A stretch of 64,000 bases of DNA, taken from contig CAZCFZ010000013.1 of NCBI GenBank assembly GCA_964498065.1, positions 15,166-79,165 on the forward strand, in the 5' to 3' direction. Position numbers and translations under genes: made by a program. This DNA comes from FEN-1297 sp964498065. GTDB taxonomy: Bacteria > Bacteroidota > Ignavibacteria > Ignavibacteriales > Ignavibacteriaceae. Shown here one piece after another: positions 26,960 through 36,784 of this stretch; position 1 is the stretch's first letter; the number at the start of each line of letters is the position of its first letter. Under the pieces are notes generated by a model that worked only from the letters and a program-made list of their open reading frames with translations, searched no databases and had not been told where the DNA came from.

Positions 26960-28141
26960 TTATATAGAAGCGGCTACCTGGGTTACATTAATATTTTTTT
27001 TCTCTACTTCTTTAGCTTTACTTTTGACTGCAGCAACATAAATTGCAAGGGGACGGTAAAGTAAATGACTCCATTTTCCAAAGGGCACTTCCACAAATAA
27101 CATTGGTACTACAATCATCATATGAATCATATACATTACATAAGTTTCCATCGGCATATTTGTTACTCTAAACATATGAAGTAATATGCCTGTTAATGCA
27201 GCAAGAAAGAGCATAATCGGGAACAACCAATCTGAAAAATGACTGAATTGATGCATGCCGGTTCCCTTTTTTATCCTATCAATAGTAATCCAGACTGTAG
27301 ATATTAATAAAACAGCAGTTGCATAGTATCCTAAAAAGCTGGTCCAGTGTATGGTACTATCCTTAATTTGAAACCATGGTAAGAATACCACGACAAGTGT
27401 AAACATTATTGCATAACCGCTGACTAAAAATAGATGACGAAGCCAGTTTTTTAATGTCTCATTGTTGTTACATTCTTTCCATCTCTTCTGTGTAACTCCT
27501 TGTATAATAAAATTGGGGATCTGTGTAATATACAAATGGAATGGTATCTTTTCTCCCCGTGTTAAACCGGCAAACATACGTGCAGCGTTGGAAAGAAGTA
27601 AGACTCCCAGTAAAACAGCCAGAATCCTATCTCCCACATCGGCAATACCTACAGGGGCAAACCGTTCAAGCATTACTGTAGACAACGGCGCTGATCCGGA
27701 ATGGTTTAATAACCCGAAACCAAAATTGTTGGGAACCGTAAACATCAATGCAACAGCAGCCGCTACTATAGCTAAAATACCGATTTCCCAGTATACAGAT
27801 TTATATAATAATCGAGATAATCCCGTCCAATCATATAGCGACGTGAGATATCTGCGAAGCGCCATCATTGTTTCGCCGGGATTAACATTTCTCGGACATT
27901 TTTTAGAACAATCGCCGCAGTAAAAACACAGCCAAGGTCCTGGATCTTCCATCAGCTGATCCTTCAAACCCCATTGCGCAATCAGCATTTGTCTACGGGG
28001 AAATCCATTTTCTTCCGTAGATAGCTGGCATACCGATGTACATGTAGAGCATTGAAAACATTTTTTAACATCTTCTCCGCCGTTTTCCTTTAAATCGTGA
28101 ATTAATTTTAAATCCGGGTTAATAATTTTTCTTTCGCTCAT
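26960..28141 (-). CDS. qmoC: QmoC, membrane Fe-S/cytochrome b subunit of the quinone-interacting oxidoreductase
   Basis: 393 aa. The N-terminal 110 residues are an HdrC-like ferredoxin domain with two 4Fe-4S motifs: CFQCSTCTSVC and CFYCGDCSKKC followed by P. Residues about 120-370 are HdrE/NarI-like with about six membrane helices and several His for heme b. The Qmo complex passes electrons from menaquinol to APS reductase. The gene is normally next to qmoAB; here it is about 5 kb further on, with sat, aprBA and two small genes between. It ends 8 bp from the stop of the convergent PEP-synthase-like gene. Confidence 0.93.
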   Translation of the reverse strand: MSERKIINPDLKLIHDLKENGGEDVKKCFQCSTCTSVCQLSTEENGFPRRQMLIAQWGLKDQLMEDPGPWLCFYCGDCSKKCPRNVNPGETMMALRRYLTSLYDWTGLSRLLYKSVYWEIGILAIVAAAVALMFTVPNNFGFGLLNHSGSAPLSTVMLERFAPVGIADVGDRILAVLLGVLLLSNAARMFAGLTRGEKIPFHLYITQIPNFIIQGVTQKRWKECNNNETLKNWLRHLFLVSGYAIMFTLVVVFLPWFQIKDSTIHWTSFLGYYATAVLLISTVWITIDRIKKGTGMHQFSHFSDWLFPIMLFLAALTGILLHMFRVTNMPMETYVMYMIHMMIVVPMLFVEVPFGKWSHLLYRPLAIYVAAVKSKAKEVEKKNINVTQVAASI

Positions 28142-28153
28142 AATCAGAACTTC

Positions 28154-28942
28154 TTATTTCTTTTCTTTTTTTAATTTCATTGTCTTTTCTCCAAAAAGAC
28201 AAAATTTCAACCATTTAAAACCAAAAATTAATAACTCTTTATCATCAAATTTTATTTTTTCCAAAACATCTTCATCTACATCAAACCTTTTTAGAAATGT
28301 ACTTTCAAAAACAAATTCTCTAAACTTATCAATGTTATAACAAACCGTATAAAACATCTCTAATTTTGCAGGATCCAATTTTTTCCCTTCTCTGAAGAAA
28401 TTATGCAACGAAACCTCTTTAAATAGTTCTCCTATTTCCGAATACTCTTTTACTTCCTGCTCTTTCATCCATTCATCAATAGTCCGGTTTTTATCTTCAT
28501 AATAGCCCTGACACACAGGCTCTTCAATAACAAAATAAAATTCTTCTTCATTATCTTTAAAATTTGTTTTAGGCGAAGCAACGCCAAGCGGATACATCCT
28601 GCAAGACCACGGCCTGTCTTTATAAACTGTGCATCCTTCTTTACCGACAAAGTGACAGGATTTGTTCTCGTCATTCTTCATTTTCAACATTACCACAGGA
28701 TGGTTCTGATTCTCATCAATGGGGAGAAATGAATATTTATCTAAAAATTCCTGCGATGTTATTTTCAGATTATTTTTCAATCTGATAATATCATAAGGAG
28801 TTAAAAAAATATTAACATCGCTGCAGCATTTATTAAAGCAGCTTATATCCTTGTGACAATTGAATTTAAATTTGTTTCCCTTATTTAATCGGGGGTATTC
28901 TTTTAATATTGTTTCTTTTAGTTTTTCCAATTCATCAGTCAT
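28154..28942 (-). CDS. YkgJ family cysteine-cluster protein
   Basis: 262 aa, no signal peptide. The cluster is Cys29, Cys35, Cys39 and Cys40 (CFNKCC), then GCTVYKDRPWSCRMYPLG and a later CQGYYE, the pattern of YkgJ-type zinc- or iron-chelating proteins. The remainder is helical with no other domain. It lies 12 bp upstream of qmoC on the same strand, between the Zn-ribbon protein and qmoC. A role in Fe-S cluster or electron carrier handling for Apr or Qmo is plausible but not shown. Confidence 0.8.
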   Translation of the reverse strand: MTDELEKLKETILKEYPRLNKGNKFKFNCHKDISCFNKCCSDVNIFLTPYDIIRLKNNLKITSQEFLDKYSFLPIDENQNHPVVMLKMKNDENKSCHFVGKEGCTVYKDRPWSCRMYPLGVASPKTNFKDNEEEFYFVIEEPVCQGYYEDKNRTIDEWMKEQEVKEYSEIGELFKEVSLHNFFREGKKLDPAKLEMFYTVCYNIDKFREFVFESTFLKRFDVDEDVLEKIKFDDKELLIFGFKWLKFCLFGEKTMKLKKEKK

Positions 28943-28973
28943 AACTTATCCTTAACTATAATATTTGGGAATT

Positions 28974-29240
28974 TTAATCGAATATAAAATTTTTCATTGC
29001 ATCTTTAGACCAAACGGGCAGCGGGCCCGATTCGCCGTTGAACGGATTAATTCTGTATCTATAAGAAATATTCATGTTATATTTTTCTTTCATCCATTCC
29101 CAACCATTAACAAAGTACGAACACTCGTCATTAAAACATGCATATTGATATTCAACACCCCAAGATGATTCCGGCGGGCATTTCCATTTTTTTAAAGGCT
29201 GGTTACAATGCGGGCAAGTTAAAATTTTTTGTTGTTGCAT
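28974..29240 (-). CDS. Small zinc-ribbon-like protein
   Basis: 88 aa. Cys9/Cys12 (CPHC) and Cys35/Cys40 (CFNDEC) form a probable zinc ribbon, with another Cys at 21. The rest is aromatic-rich (GWEWMKEKYNM, YRYRINPFNG), which gives an Ogr/Delta-like zinc finger look. It is between aprA and the YkgJ gene, same strand, separated from aprA by a hairpin (29285-29314). No function can be assigned; the tight placement suggests an accessory factor of the Apr or Qmo proteins. Confidence 0.65.
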   Translation of the reverse strand: MQQQKILTCPHCNQPLKKWKCPPESSWGVEYQYACFNDECSYFVNGWEWMKEKYNMNISYRYRINPFNGESGPLPVWSKDAMKNFIFD

Positions 29241-29284
29241 AATGTTTAACCAAGTTTAGCATACAAAACAAACATTAGAGGAAT

Positions 29285-29314
29285 AAGGGAATCCTATTTT
29301 AAAAGGACTCCCTT
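29285..29314 (-). terminator. Hairpin in the 3' region after aprA
   Basis: Arms AAGGGAATCCT (29285-29295) and AGGACTCCCTT (29304-29314) pair at 10 of 11 positions with an 8-base AT loop. In the direction of aprA transcription it is followed by ATTCCTC, not a strong T-run. A partial terminator or a stability hairpin that favours aprBA mRNA is likelier than a full stop, since same-strand genes follow. Confidence 0.45.
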
Positions 29315-29355
29315 TGAACTTATAGTTTAATTAAGTCACATTAAAAAAGTAAGAA

Positions 29356-31230
29356 CTAATTCACTATTGAAAGAATCGGCCTGGTAAATACATCCCACTT
29401 ATCGGCCTTCGGGTCCCATTTCATATTTACGAATACCTTCCAGTCTTTTTCATCCATTGAAGGTTTATCGGCACGGTAATAATATCCCGGCCAACGGGTT
29501 TCTTCTCTGAACAAGATAGCTCTTACATGTGCTTCAGCCTGCCACATTCTGTGAACATTTTCCCAGCATCTCATTAATTCATGCAGATCGGAAGCAGCCA
29601 GGTTTTTAGAATCCTCTTTAAGATATTCTAAAAGCTCAAGTCCTTTTTCCAATAAGCCTTTACTTGTCTTAAACTGCGAGGATACACCGCCGGCATACTC
29701 ATCCATAATTTTTTGAAGCCTAAACATGAACATTTTAGGTTTAATATAATTTGGATTAACCTCAGGATCGCTTGAAGTCCCGCTATATTGATCGTAGATA
29801 TCGAGGGGTTTTAGAATTTCCTGCTTCAGTGCATCTATTGCAGCATCATCATATTTCGGCGGATTTGGATTATCAACTATATAATCAATAGCTCCTTTTG
29901 CAGCGATACGTCCTTCTGCGTGAGATCCGGATGAGAATTTATGACTTGAAGCTCCTGATGCATCACCGGCGCAGAATATACCTTTTATAGTTGACATATT
30001 TGAATAGCCCCAGAAATATTCTTCCGGTGCCAGATCTTTCGGGCCGCTTACCCATGCACCTGATGCACCTGAATGCGAGCCAATAAAATACGGTTCAGCA
30101 GCAGCAATTTCGGAAGGTTTTTCTTCAGGTGCTGTATTTGTACCAGCCCAAAGGATTGCCTGTGAAATCGTCATATCCAGAAAATCTTCCCATGCTTCGG
30201 ATTCCAATTCTTTTAATTTTTTCTTAGCTGCTTTTGCATCGCCGGATTCGGAAGCAATTTTATTTATTGCTTCGTCGGTTCTCATATAAATAGGACCTTT
30301 TCCTTCCATAACGTCGAGCATCATCAGCCAGTTACGTAAGTTAGCAGGAACAGGTTTCACTTTACCGTAAGGAACCCACTTTTCAAGTTCATCACTTCTT
30401 TCAACCATATAATTTCCGCCTAGTCCATTGGTAGCGCGTGATTTGAATAATAGGAACCATGCACCAACAGGGCCATAAGCGTCTTTAAATCTAACAGGAA
30501 TAAAACGAACTTCCTGGCATGTCATTTCGGCACCTGCTTTGAGTGTAAAATATGCACTTGAACCGGAATTCCATGGCGGATACCAAGCACGTCCCAAACC
30601 TTCACCGGAAGAACGGGGTTTAAATACATGTACAGCTCCGCCCATTGCAACCAAAACCGCTTTAGATTTGAAAACGTAAAATTTTTCTTCTCGAACACTG
30701 AATCCTACTGCACCTACACAAACATCACCGTCCATAATAGGTCCAACAATAAATACTCTTTCGTAAATATTTTCTGCTCCGATAGCATTTTTAGCAGCTT
30801 CAGCAACAATAACTTTATAGGATTCTCCGTTAATCATTAACTGCCATCTGCCTTCATGAACATAATTACCATCAGCATCTTTCCAAATAGGTAATCCCCA
30901 TTTTTCAAATAAGTGAACGGTAGAATCGACATGGCGGGCAATATTATATACTAAATCTTCGCGGGTAATCCCCATTAAATCGCTTCGGACGTATTTTACA
31001 TAATCTTCTACGGTATTTTTTCCGTCTTTGATTCCGACATATTGATTGATAGCCGACAAACCCATAGCAACGGCACCGCTTCTATCAACAGATGCTTTAT
31101 CAACCATAGCAACTTTTAGGCCGTTTTTCTTAGCCCAATAAGCTGCTTCAACAGCTGCACCGCAAGCTGCCATTCCTCCGCCTATTATCAATAGATCAGT
31201 AGTTACTTCTTCAGTTTTAAAATTTGACAT
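29356..31230 (-). CDS. aprA: Adenylylsulfate (APS) reductase alpha subunit
   Basis: 624 aa. The N-terminal FAD-binding motif is LLIIGGGMAACGAAVEA. The fold is that of the fumarate-reductase/succinate-dehydrogenase flavoprotein family, with a long AprA-type insert and C-terminus (NVHRMWQAEAHVRAILFREETRWPGYYYR). It reduces APS to sulfite and AMP with AprB. It follows aprB by 16 bp, so the subunits are co-transcribed in the order aprB-aprA. Presence with sat, qmoABC and dsrD supports the reductive direction. Confidence 0.96.
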   Translation of the reverse strand: MSNFKTEEVTTDLLIIGGGMAACGAAVEAAYWAKKNGLKVAMVDKASVDRSGAVAMGLSAINQYVGIKDGKNTVEDYVKYVRSDLMGITREDLVYNIARHVDSTVHLFEKWGLPIWKDADGNYVHEGRWQLMINGESYKVIVAEAAKNAIGAENIYERVFIVGPIMDGDVCVGAVGFSVREEKFYVFKSKAVLVAMGGAVHVFKPRSSGEGLGRAWYPPWNSGSSAYFTLKAGAEMTCQEVRFIPVRFKDAYGPVGAWFLLFKSRATNGLGGNYMVERSDELEKWVPYGKVKPVPANLRNWLMMLDVMEGKGPIYMRTDEAINKIASESGDAKAAKKKLKELESEAWEDFLDMTISQAILWAGTNTAPEEKPSEIAAAEPYFIGSHSGASGAWVSGPKDLAPEEYFWGYSNMSTIKGIFCAGDASGASSHKFSSGSHAEGRIAAKGAIDYIVDNPNPPKYDDAAIDALKQEILKPLDIYDQYSGTSSDPEVNPNYIKPKMFMFRLQKIMDEYAGGVSSQFKTSKGLLEKGLELLEYLKEDSKNLAASDLHELMRCWENVHRMWQAEAHVRAILFREETRWPGYYYRADKPSMDEKDWKVFVNMKWDPKADKWDVFTRPILSIVN

Positions 31231-31246
31231 TGTATTTCCCTTCTTT

Positions 31247-31690
31247 CTAATTCTTTATTGTGACTACTTCAGGAAGACCTAAGGATTCCGGTTCTGTAAA
31301 TAGAACATTGCTCTTAAGGTCATTATTATTAGTGCTCCAACCACCATCGGGCAAAGCTTTACCTTCTTCAGTTGTACGAATCGGGAATTTGAATCGTTTT
31401 AAAGTTCCATTACGGAATTTGACAGTCCACATAATGGAGTCGGTGCTTCTCATAGGCGTTACAGTAGCGCCTAAGGGTACAAAGTCGGCGTAACCACGTA
31501 CTTCAATTGCCTGGTTTGGACAAATTTTAACACAATTGTAACATTCCCAGCACATTTCAGGTTCGCGGTTAAATGCTTTCATAGTATTATTATTTAACGC
31601 CATAAGATCATTAGGACAGATATACTGGCATGCAGTTTTATCAAGTGCCTTACATCCATCGCACTTATCCGATATTACATAACTCGGCAT
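31247..31690 (-). CDS. aprB: APS reductase beta subunit (two 4Fe-4S)
   Basis: 147 aa. Two cluster motifs are visible: Cys10, Cys13, Cys21, Cys25 and Cys47, Cys50, Cys53, Cys57. The C-terminal part (about 65-147) is the AprB-specific tail that wraps around AprA. It transfers electrons from Qmo to the FAD of AprA. It follows sat by 63 bp. An ATG start gives the expected MPSYVI beginning. Confidence 0.96.
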   Translation of the reverse strand: MPSYVISDKCDGCKALDKTACQYICPNDLMALNNNTMKAFNREPEMCWECYNCVKICPNQAIEVRGYADFVPLGATVTPMRSTDSIMWTVKFRNGTLKRFKFPIRTTEEGKALPDGGWSTNNNDLKSNVLFTEPESLGLPEVVTIKN

Positions 31691-31753
31691 TAGTTTATCT
31701 CCTTTATTTTTAAATTAAATAACAAATGGCTAAAGAGTTTAATTTTCATAAAT

Positions 31754-32995
31754 TTATTTTTTATTATTTGAAGAAATATCACCGGTTGCAAACTGGTGCA
31801 TTTTAATTTCAACTTTTTCTTCCAAATGAGCATAATAATCTCTAAGTATAGCCAATACTTCGGGTCGGCTGAATTCAGGAGGCACATCACCGCCTTCGGA
31901 AAGAGCTTTTCTAAGAGCCGTACCGCTTAAGAACAGTCTATCTTCCTTTTTGTGAGGACATGTTTTCATGGAAGCCATGCCGCCGCATTTGAAGCACCAG
32001 AAAGTCCAATCAATCGGAAGAGGCTTAAGTAATAATGCACCTTCAGGTATTTCATAAAATATTTTTTGAGCGTCAAACGGACCGTAGTAGTTTCCAACAC
32101 CTGCATGATCCCGGCCGACAATTAGATGTGTACATCCGAAATTTTGCCTGAACACGCCGTGCAGTAAAGCTTCTCTCGGCCCTGCATATCTCATATCCAG
32201 CGGATATCCGCCGCATACGACTGATTCTTTTATGAAATAATTTTCTACTAAAATGTCAATACACTTTGCTCTTACTTCTGCTGGTATATCGCCTGGCTTT
32301 AGTTTTCCTACTAATTGATGAATATAAAGTCCATCGCTAACCTCCAAAGCAATTTTAGCTAGAAATTCGTGAGATCGATGCATTGGATTACGAAGCTGCA
32401 ATGCTGCAATGGTCCGCCATCCTTTTTCAGCGAATATTTTCCTGCTTTCTTCAGGCCTTTGATATAAACTCTTAAACTCTTTCGGGAAATAACTTTCGGA
32501 AAGAACTTTAACCGGTCCGGCAATATTCCAATCCTTTTGCTGCATAACCATTTTTACACCCGGGTGTTCAGGATCGTTTGTCGTAAAGACATGTTTACAT
32601 TCAAAGTCTTTATCGATCTGGTACTTTTCTGTAACTTTCATCGTACCCATAATTTCTTTTGTCTCGTCACTTACCAGAGTTATTTCTTCATTAACATTCA
32701 GAGACTTTGCATCTTCATTGGAAACGGACATTGTAATAGGAATCGGCCAAAACAAACCATTGGACATCTTCATATCCGTACAAACGCCTTTCCAATCATC
32801 TTTGCCCATAAACCCGTTAAGGGGTGTAAAACCCCCAATTCCCAGCATTATTAAGTCTCCGGTTTCGCGACTTGTAATCTGAATCTTTTTAAGTTTATCC
32901 GCTTTTTTTAATTCTTCTTCTTTCTCTTTTCCGCTAAGAAGAAGAACGTTCAACTTATCACTCCCATGAGGACGAATTAAGTTTGTTGCACTCAT
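31754..32995 (-). CDS. sat: Sulfate adenylyltransferase (ATP sulfurylase)
   Basis: 413 aa, preceded by GAGGAG. The nucleotide-binding motif RNPMHRSHE (His206, His209) and GRDHAG (294-299) are present. A zinc site of Cys334, Cys337, Cys346 and His348 is of the kind found in homo-oligomeric ATP sulfurylases of sulfate reducers. It forms APS from ATP and sulfate; the length is normal for the dissimilatory type without APS-kinase fusion. It heads the sat-aprB-aprA unit, 228 bp after qmoB, a gap large enough for its own promoter, though no clear one is seen. Confidence 0.96.
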   Translation of the reverse strand: MSATNLIRPHGSDKLNVLLLSGKEKEEELKKADKLKKIQITSRETGDLIMLGIGGFTPLNGFMGKDDWKGVCTDMKMSNGLFWPIPITMSVSNEDAKSLNVNEEITLVSDETKEIMGTMKVTEKYQIDKDFECKHVFTTNDPEHPGVKMVMQQKDWNIAGPVKVLSESYFPKEFKSLYQRPEESRKIFAEKGWRTIAALQLRNPMHRSHEFLAKIALEVSDGLYIHQLVGKLKPGDIPAEVRAKCIDILVENYFIKESVVCGGYPLDMRYAGPREALLHGVFRQNFGCTHLIVGRDHAGVGNYYGPFDAQKIFYEIPEGALLLKPLPIDWTFWCFKCGGMASMKTCPHKKEDRLFLSGTALRKALSEGGDVPPEFSRPEVLAILRDYYAHLEEKVEIKMHQFATGDISSNNKK

Positions 32996-33223
32996 ATCAT
33001 CTCCTCGAATTAAAATATTTGTTTTATTTATTTAGATTTTTCTTATAGCATATTATTAAATCATCAATAAAAACTTATGCCGATATCATAGTAAAATCAA
33101 CGCGATTAAAGATTCTGTAATCAACTTGTTGTTCATTTATAATGAAGTTTTATCTATAAAAAGGACTAATTCTCCCAATTTATTTCAGGCAATAAAATCT
33201 TGAATTTTATGTCATTAGAACTT

Positions 33224-35464
33224 TTACATTCCCTTATAAGGATTCGCTCCTATTTCATTAATTTCTTCCACAAATTCGTTAAAAATTTCCGGTATTTTTA
33301 CATACTCGTCAATTGAAAGTGTAAGAAGCTTAACCCTTTCCGGTTCAAGAACAAGCTGTTTCAATTTTTCCTGCACATTGCTCATCCGTTTATTTGCAAG
33401 TTCGCTTCCTCTTATAAAATGGCATTGATAATCATCGCCGTATTTACATCCAATCATAAGAATACCGTCAAATCCTCTTGAAAGAGCATCGGCAATCCAG
33501 ACAGTATTTACAGAACCAAGACACCGAACAGGAATTACACGAATATTGGGATCATATTGAATCCTGTTCCTGCCGGCAATCTCAAGTGAAGGATAAGCAT
33601 CATTCTCACAAAGGAAAGCAAGTATGCGGGGTTTTTCTTCGTCTTCATCAGGTATTTCAATTGCTTTAATCATCGAAGAAACCATGTTGATTGAATAATC
33701 TTTAAATGAAATTATTCTTTCCGGACAAGCGCCGAGACAAATACCGCATCGGCGGCATCTGGTTAAGTTAGGCAGCGGAGTTCCTTTTTCATCTTCATCT
33801 AATGTCCCAAACGGACATTCTTCAGTACATCTCTTGCATTGTGTACAACGTTGAAGGAAAAACTCAGGATAGGACTGATCCCCGGACCTTGGATGAACAG
33901 CTTTCCCCTCTTTTGCACTGTACAATACTTGAATAGCTTTTAAAGCTGCTCCATATGCATCTTTAATACTGGACGATATATCCATAGGCGCTCTTACACT
34001 ACCGGCGGCATAAATACCGGTTCTTCGAGTTTCATAAGGGAAACAGATATAATGAGATTCAGGAAAACCGTATTTTAATGTAGGTAAATCTGTTCCCTGG
34101 CGGTAAGTAAGATTTAATATTTTAGCACCGACTTCTGCAGAGGCTGCAGCCTTTTTCCCATCAAGTGTTTTTGTTTCTTCAACAGGTTCCGTAATTTCAG
34201 ATTCAATATTGCCAACCAATGTTGATGGAACCATTCCGTTTGCCAGCACAACAATATCGGATTCAATCTGAATTTTATCTCCTAATAGAGTATTATCAAT
34301 ATCAATTTTAATCGAATCACTTCGGGACTGACTTACATTAACTACATCTCCTTTTGTCAAAAAGACATTTTCTTCATTTTGAACTCTTTTATAAAACAGC
34401 TCATATTCGGCAGGAGTGCGCATATCCCTATAAATAATATAAATCAGTGCATCGGGATATTTCTCTCGTATATATAATGCCTGCTTTAAAGAATTTGCAC
34501 AGCAAACCGTTGAACAATACGGTAAATGTTTTTCATCTCGAGATCCGGCACATTGAATGAAAGCTATGCTTTTTATTTTTTTACCGTCAAAAATACTTCC
34601 GTTTCCATTTCCATTTTTGAAATGTTCTTCCAATTGAATACTGGAAATTACATTTTTATATTTTCCATATCCCCAGTCACCAAGATTCTTCGGATCATAT
34701 TCTTTAGCACCGGTAGCCTGAATTATAGCCCCAACAGTCAATTCTTCATTCTGTAATTGGTTAATATTTAACTTTACCTTAAAGTTGCCCGGTTCTCCGG
34801 ATATTTTTTCAATTAAACAAGATTTAAAAACTTTTATTGTTTTATTCGATTCAACTTTGGAAATCAGTTCATCAACTTTGGAATTTTCCGGCTCTAAATA
34901 CGGTGAATGAGTTGGTACAATTTTATAATATTTATTAATCCAGCCGCCGAGCTGACTTTCCTTTTCAACCAGCACTACAGAATAGCCGGCTTCTGCCGAA
35001 GCAAGGGCTGAAGTTAATCCTGCAATTCCTCCGCCTACGACTAATATTGTTTCATTAATTTCTTTTTTAAATGGTTCAGGCGGTTCACTGTTTCTTACTT
35101 TTGCAATTCCCATGCGAAGGTAATCTTCGGCAAGCATTTGCGTATCTTCATCATTTGGTTTATGCGTCCATGCAACATTTTCTCTTAAGTTAATTCTATC
35201 CGTAAGGACACTCTGATCGAATTTGAAAATATCTGTTAAAAATCTTTGCGAACAAGCGCCAATAATTACGCGGTTTAATTTCTCACCTTCAATATCCTTT
35301 TTAATCATCTCTACATTTTCTTCACTGCATAACCACGGACTAACTTTACAGATTGGTACTTTATTCTCTTTAGATGCAACTTGAACGAGTTGATCAAAAT
35401 CCAGAGTTTCGCCAATACCGCAACCTGAACATAAATAAACTCCGACTTTCGTTTCCAACGCCAT
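33224..35464 (-). CDS. qmoB: QmoB, HdrA/MvhD-like flavoprotein subunit
   Basis: 746 aa from an ATG at 35464, chosen because AAGGA lies 9 bp upstream; a TTG six codons earlier overlaps that site. The N-terminal part has CSGCGIGETLDF; an FAD motif VVGGGIAGLTSALASAEAGYS follows. Two 4Fe-4S motifs (CTQCKRCTEECPFG and CRRCGICLGACPE) come after that. The C-terminal 150 residues are MvhD-like (AFLCENDAYPS, GCKYGDDYQCHF). The protein sits on the cytoplasmic side of the membrane and takes part in electron transfer between QmoC and APS reductase. It begins 4 bp after the qmoA stop. Confidence 0.94.
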   Translation of the reverse strand: MALETKVGVYLCSGCGIGETLDFDQLVQVASKENKVPICKVSPWLCSEENVEMIKKDIEGEKLNRVIIGACSQRFLTDIFKFDQSVLTDRINLRENVAWTHKPNDEDTQMLAEDYLRMGIAKVRNSEPPEPFKKEINETILVVGGGIAGLTSALASAEAGYSVVLVEKESQLGGWINKYYKIVPTHSPYLEPENSKVDELISKVESNKTIKVFKSCLIEKISGEPGNFKVKLNINQLQNEELTVGAIIQATGAKEYDPKNLGDWGYGKYKNVISSIQLEEHFKNGNGNGSIFDGKKIKSIAFIQCAGSRDEKHLPYCSTVCCANSLKQALYIREKYPDALIYIIYRDMRTPAEYELFYKRVQNEENVFLTKGDVVNVSQSRSDSIKIDIDNTLLGDKIQIESDIVVLANGMVPSTLVGNIESEITEPVEETKTLDGKKAAASAEVGAKILNLTYRQGTDLPTLKYGFPESHYICFPYETRRTGIYAAGSVRAPMDISSSIKDAYGAALKAIQVLYSAKEGKAVHPRSGDQSYPEFFLQRCTQCKRCTEECPFGTLDEDEKGTPLPNLTRCRRCGICLGACPERIISFKDYSINMVSSMIKAIEIPDEDEEKPRILAFLCENDAYPSLEIAGRNRIQYDPNIRVIPVRCLGSVNTVWIADALSRGFDGILMIGCKYGDDYQCHFIRGSELANKRMSNVQEKLKQLVLEPERVKLLTLSIDEYVKIPEIFNEFVEEINEIGANPYKGM

Positions 35465-35468
35465 AATA

Positions 35469-36767
35469 TTAATTCCTTCCAATAATTTGAATAGCTTTTA
35501 ACACCGAACCTGTTGCTTCTTGAACCACGGAAGCAACATCCTTTGGTTCGGTTATTACGCCACAGCCAAATTGGCCAGTGGGATTAATTCTTGCACTACC
35601 ATTAATACTTATAAAACCATTTTTATCAATTACCGACTTATCAACAGGTAAATTGTCGGATGCCGGCTGCATGCCTGTCGCCAAAACTACAAGTTCTACT
35701 TCATTGAATAATTTTTTACCGGTTAAAGTGTCCTCAGCTTCAACTATTAAATTACCAGTCGAATTATTTATAGATACGTTACCGACTTTCCCCCTATAAA
35801 AATGGACTTTCTCATCATTTTGTACTTCATGATAAAATTCTTCCAAAAGCCCATTTGAACGAACATCTATATAATGGATAAAAATTTCCGCATCAGGATA
35901 TTGTTCCCTGATATACCTGGTTTGCTTAAGAGAAGCCATGCAGCAAACAGAGGAACAATATTCCAAATGATTCTCGTCCCTTGAACCTGCACATTGAACA
36001 AAAGCAACACTATTAATTTTTTCTTTTGTTGATGGTCTTAATATTTGACCTTTAGTCGGACCGTCAGGCGATGCAAGTCTTTCCATCATCACGTTTGTTA
36101 TAACATCCGGATATTTTCCATAACCAAGTGTATCAAGCTTTTGAGCATCGTATGGATTCCAGCCTGTTGCCCATATAATTGAATTCACCTCTACAGAAAG
36201 AAGTCTTTCCGGTTCATCAAGATCTATTGCTTTATATTTGCATACTTCCACACATTTATTACAACTGCTGCCTTTACATGTAGTTTTATCAATAACATAT
36301 TTTTGCGGATAAGCATTTTCATACGGGATATAAATCGAAGTAGTTTCATCCATACCATAATTAAAATCATTCGCTTTTTTTTCAGGACAAACTTTTACGC
36401 AATCACCGCATGATGTACATTGATTATTTATATACCTCGGTTTCAATTTTATATCGACTTTATATTTCCCCGTTTCGCCGGATACCTTTAAAACTTCTGC
36501 CAAAGTAAATAATTTAATTAATGGATTCGTGCGCAGTCTTCGAATATTGATTTCCAATCCGCAACTTGGCGGACATAATTTGGGGAAATATTTATTGAAT
36601 TGAGTTACCTTTCCTCCTATGTAAGGATTTTTTTCAATTAAAATTACTTCGATTCCTGTTTCTGCTGCCTCAACTGCTGCGGTTATTCCTGCAATTCCGG
36701 CACCAACAACTAAAAGTTCAGCTTTTTTTTCTATCTTATTAGATACATTAATATTATCAATCATCAT
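35469..36767 (-). CDS. qmoA: QmoA, HdrA-like flavoprotein subunit
   Basis: 432 aa. An FAD-binding segment ELLVVGAGIAGITAAVEAAE is near the N-terminus, and KLCPPSCGLEINIRRLRT is the QmoA/HdrA cysteine signature. A ferredoxin domain with CTSCGDCVKVCPEK and CNKCVEVCK follows (about residues 120-175). Two adjacent ATGs (36767, 36764) are possible starts; AGGAAG spacing favours the second. It precedes qmoB by 4 bp. With QmoB and QmoC it makes the menaquinol:APS reductase electron-transfer complex. Confidence 0.94.
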   Translation of the reverse strand: MMIDNINVSNKIEKKAELLVVGAGIAGITAAVEAAETGIEVILIEKNPYIGGKVTQFNKYFPKLCPPSCGLEINIRRLRTNPLIKLFTLAEVLKVSGETGKYKVDIKLKPRYINNQCTSCGDCVKVCPEKKANDFNYGMDETTSIYIPYENAYPQKYVIDKTTCKGSSCNKCVEVCKYKAIDLDEPERLLSVEVNSIIWATGWNPYDAQKLDTLGYGKYPDVITNVMMERLASPDGPTKGQILRPSTKEKINSVAFVQCAGSRDENHLEYCSSVCCMASLKQTRYIREQYPDAEIFIHYIDVRSNGLLEEFYHEVQNDEKVHFYRGKVGNVSINNSTGNLIVEAEDTLTGKKLFNEVELVVLATGMQPASDNLPVDKSVIDKNGFISINGSARINPTGQFGCGVITEPKDVASVVQEATGSVLKAIQIIGRN

Positions 36768-36784
36768 TAACTTCCTGGTTTGAT

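Noticed and set aside
27462..27923. Plus-strand open frame of 153 codons
   Set aside because: Antisense to qmoC; its amino-acid composition is that of a shadow and no motif is present.
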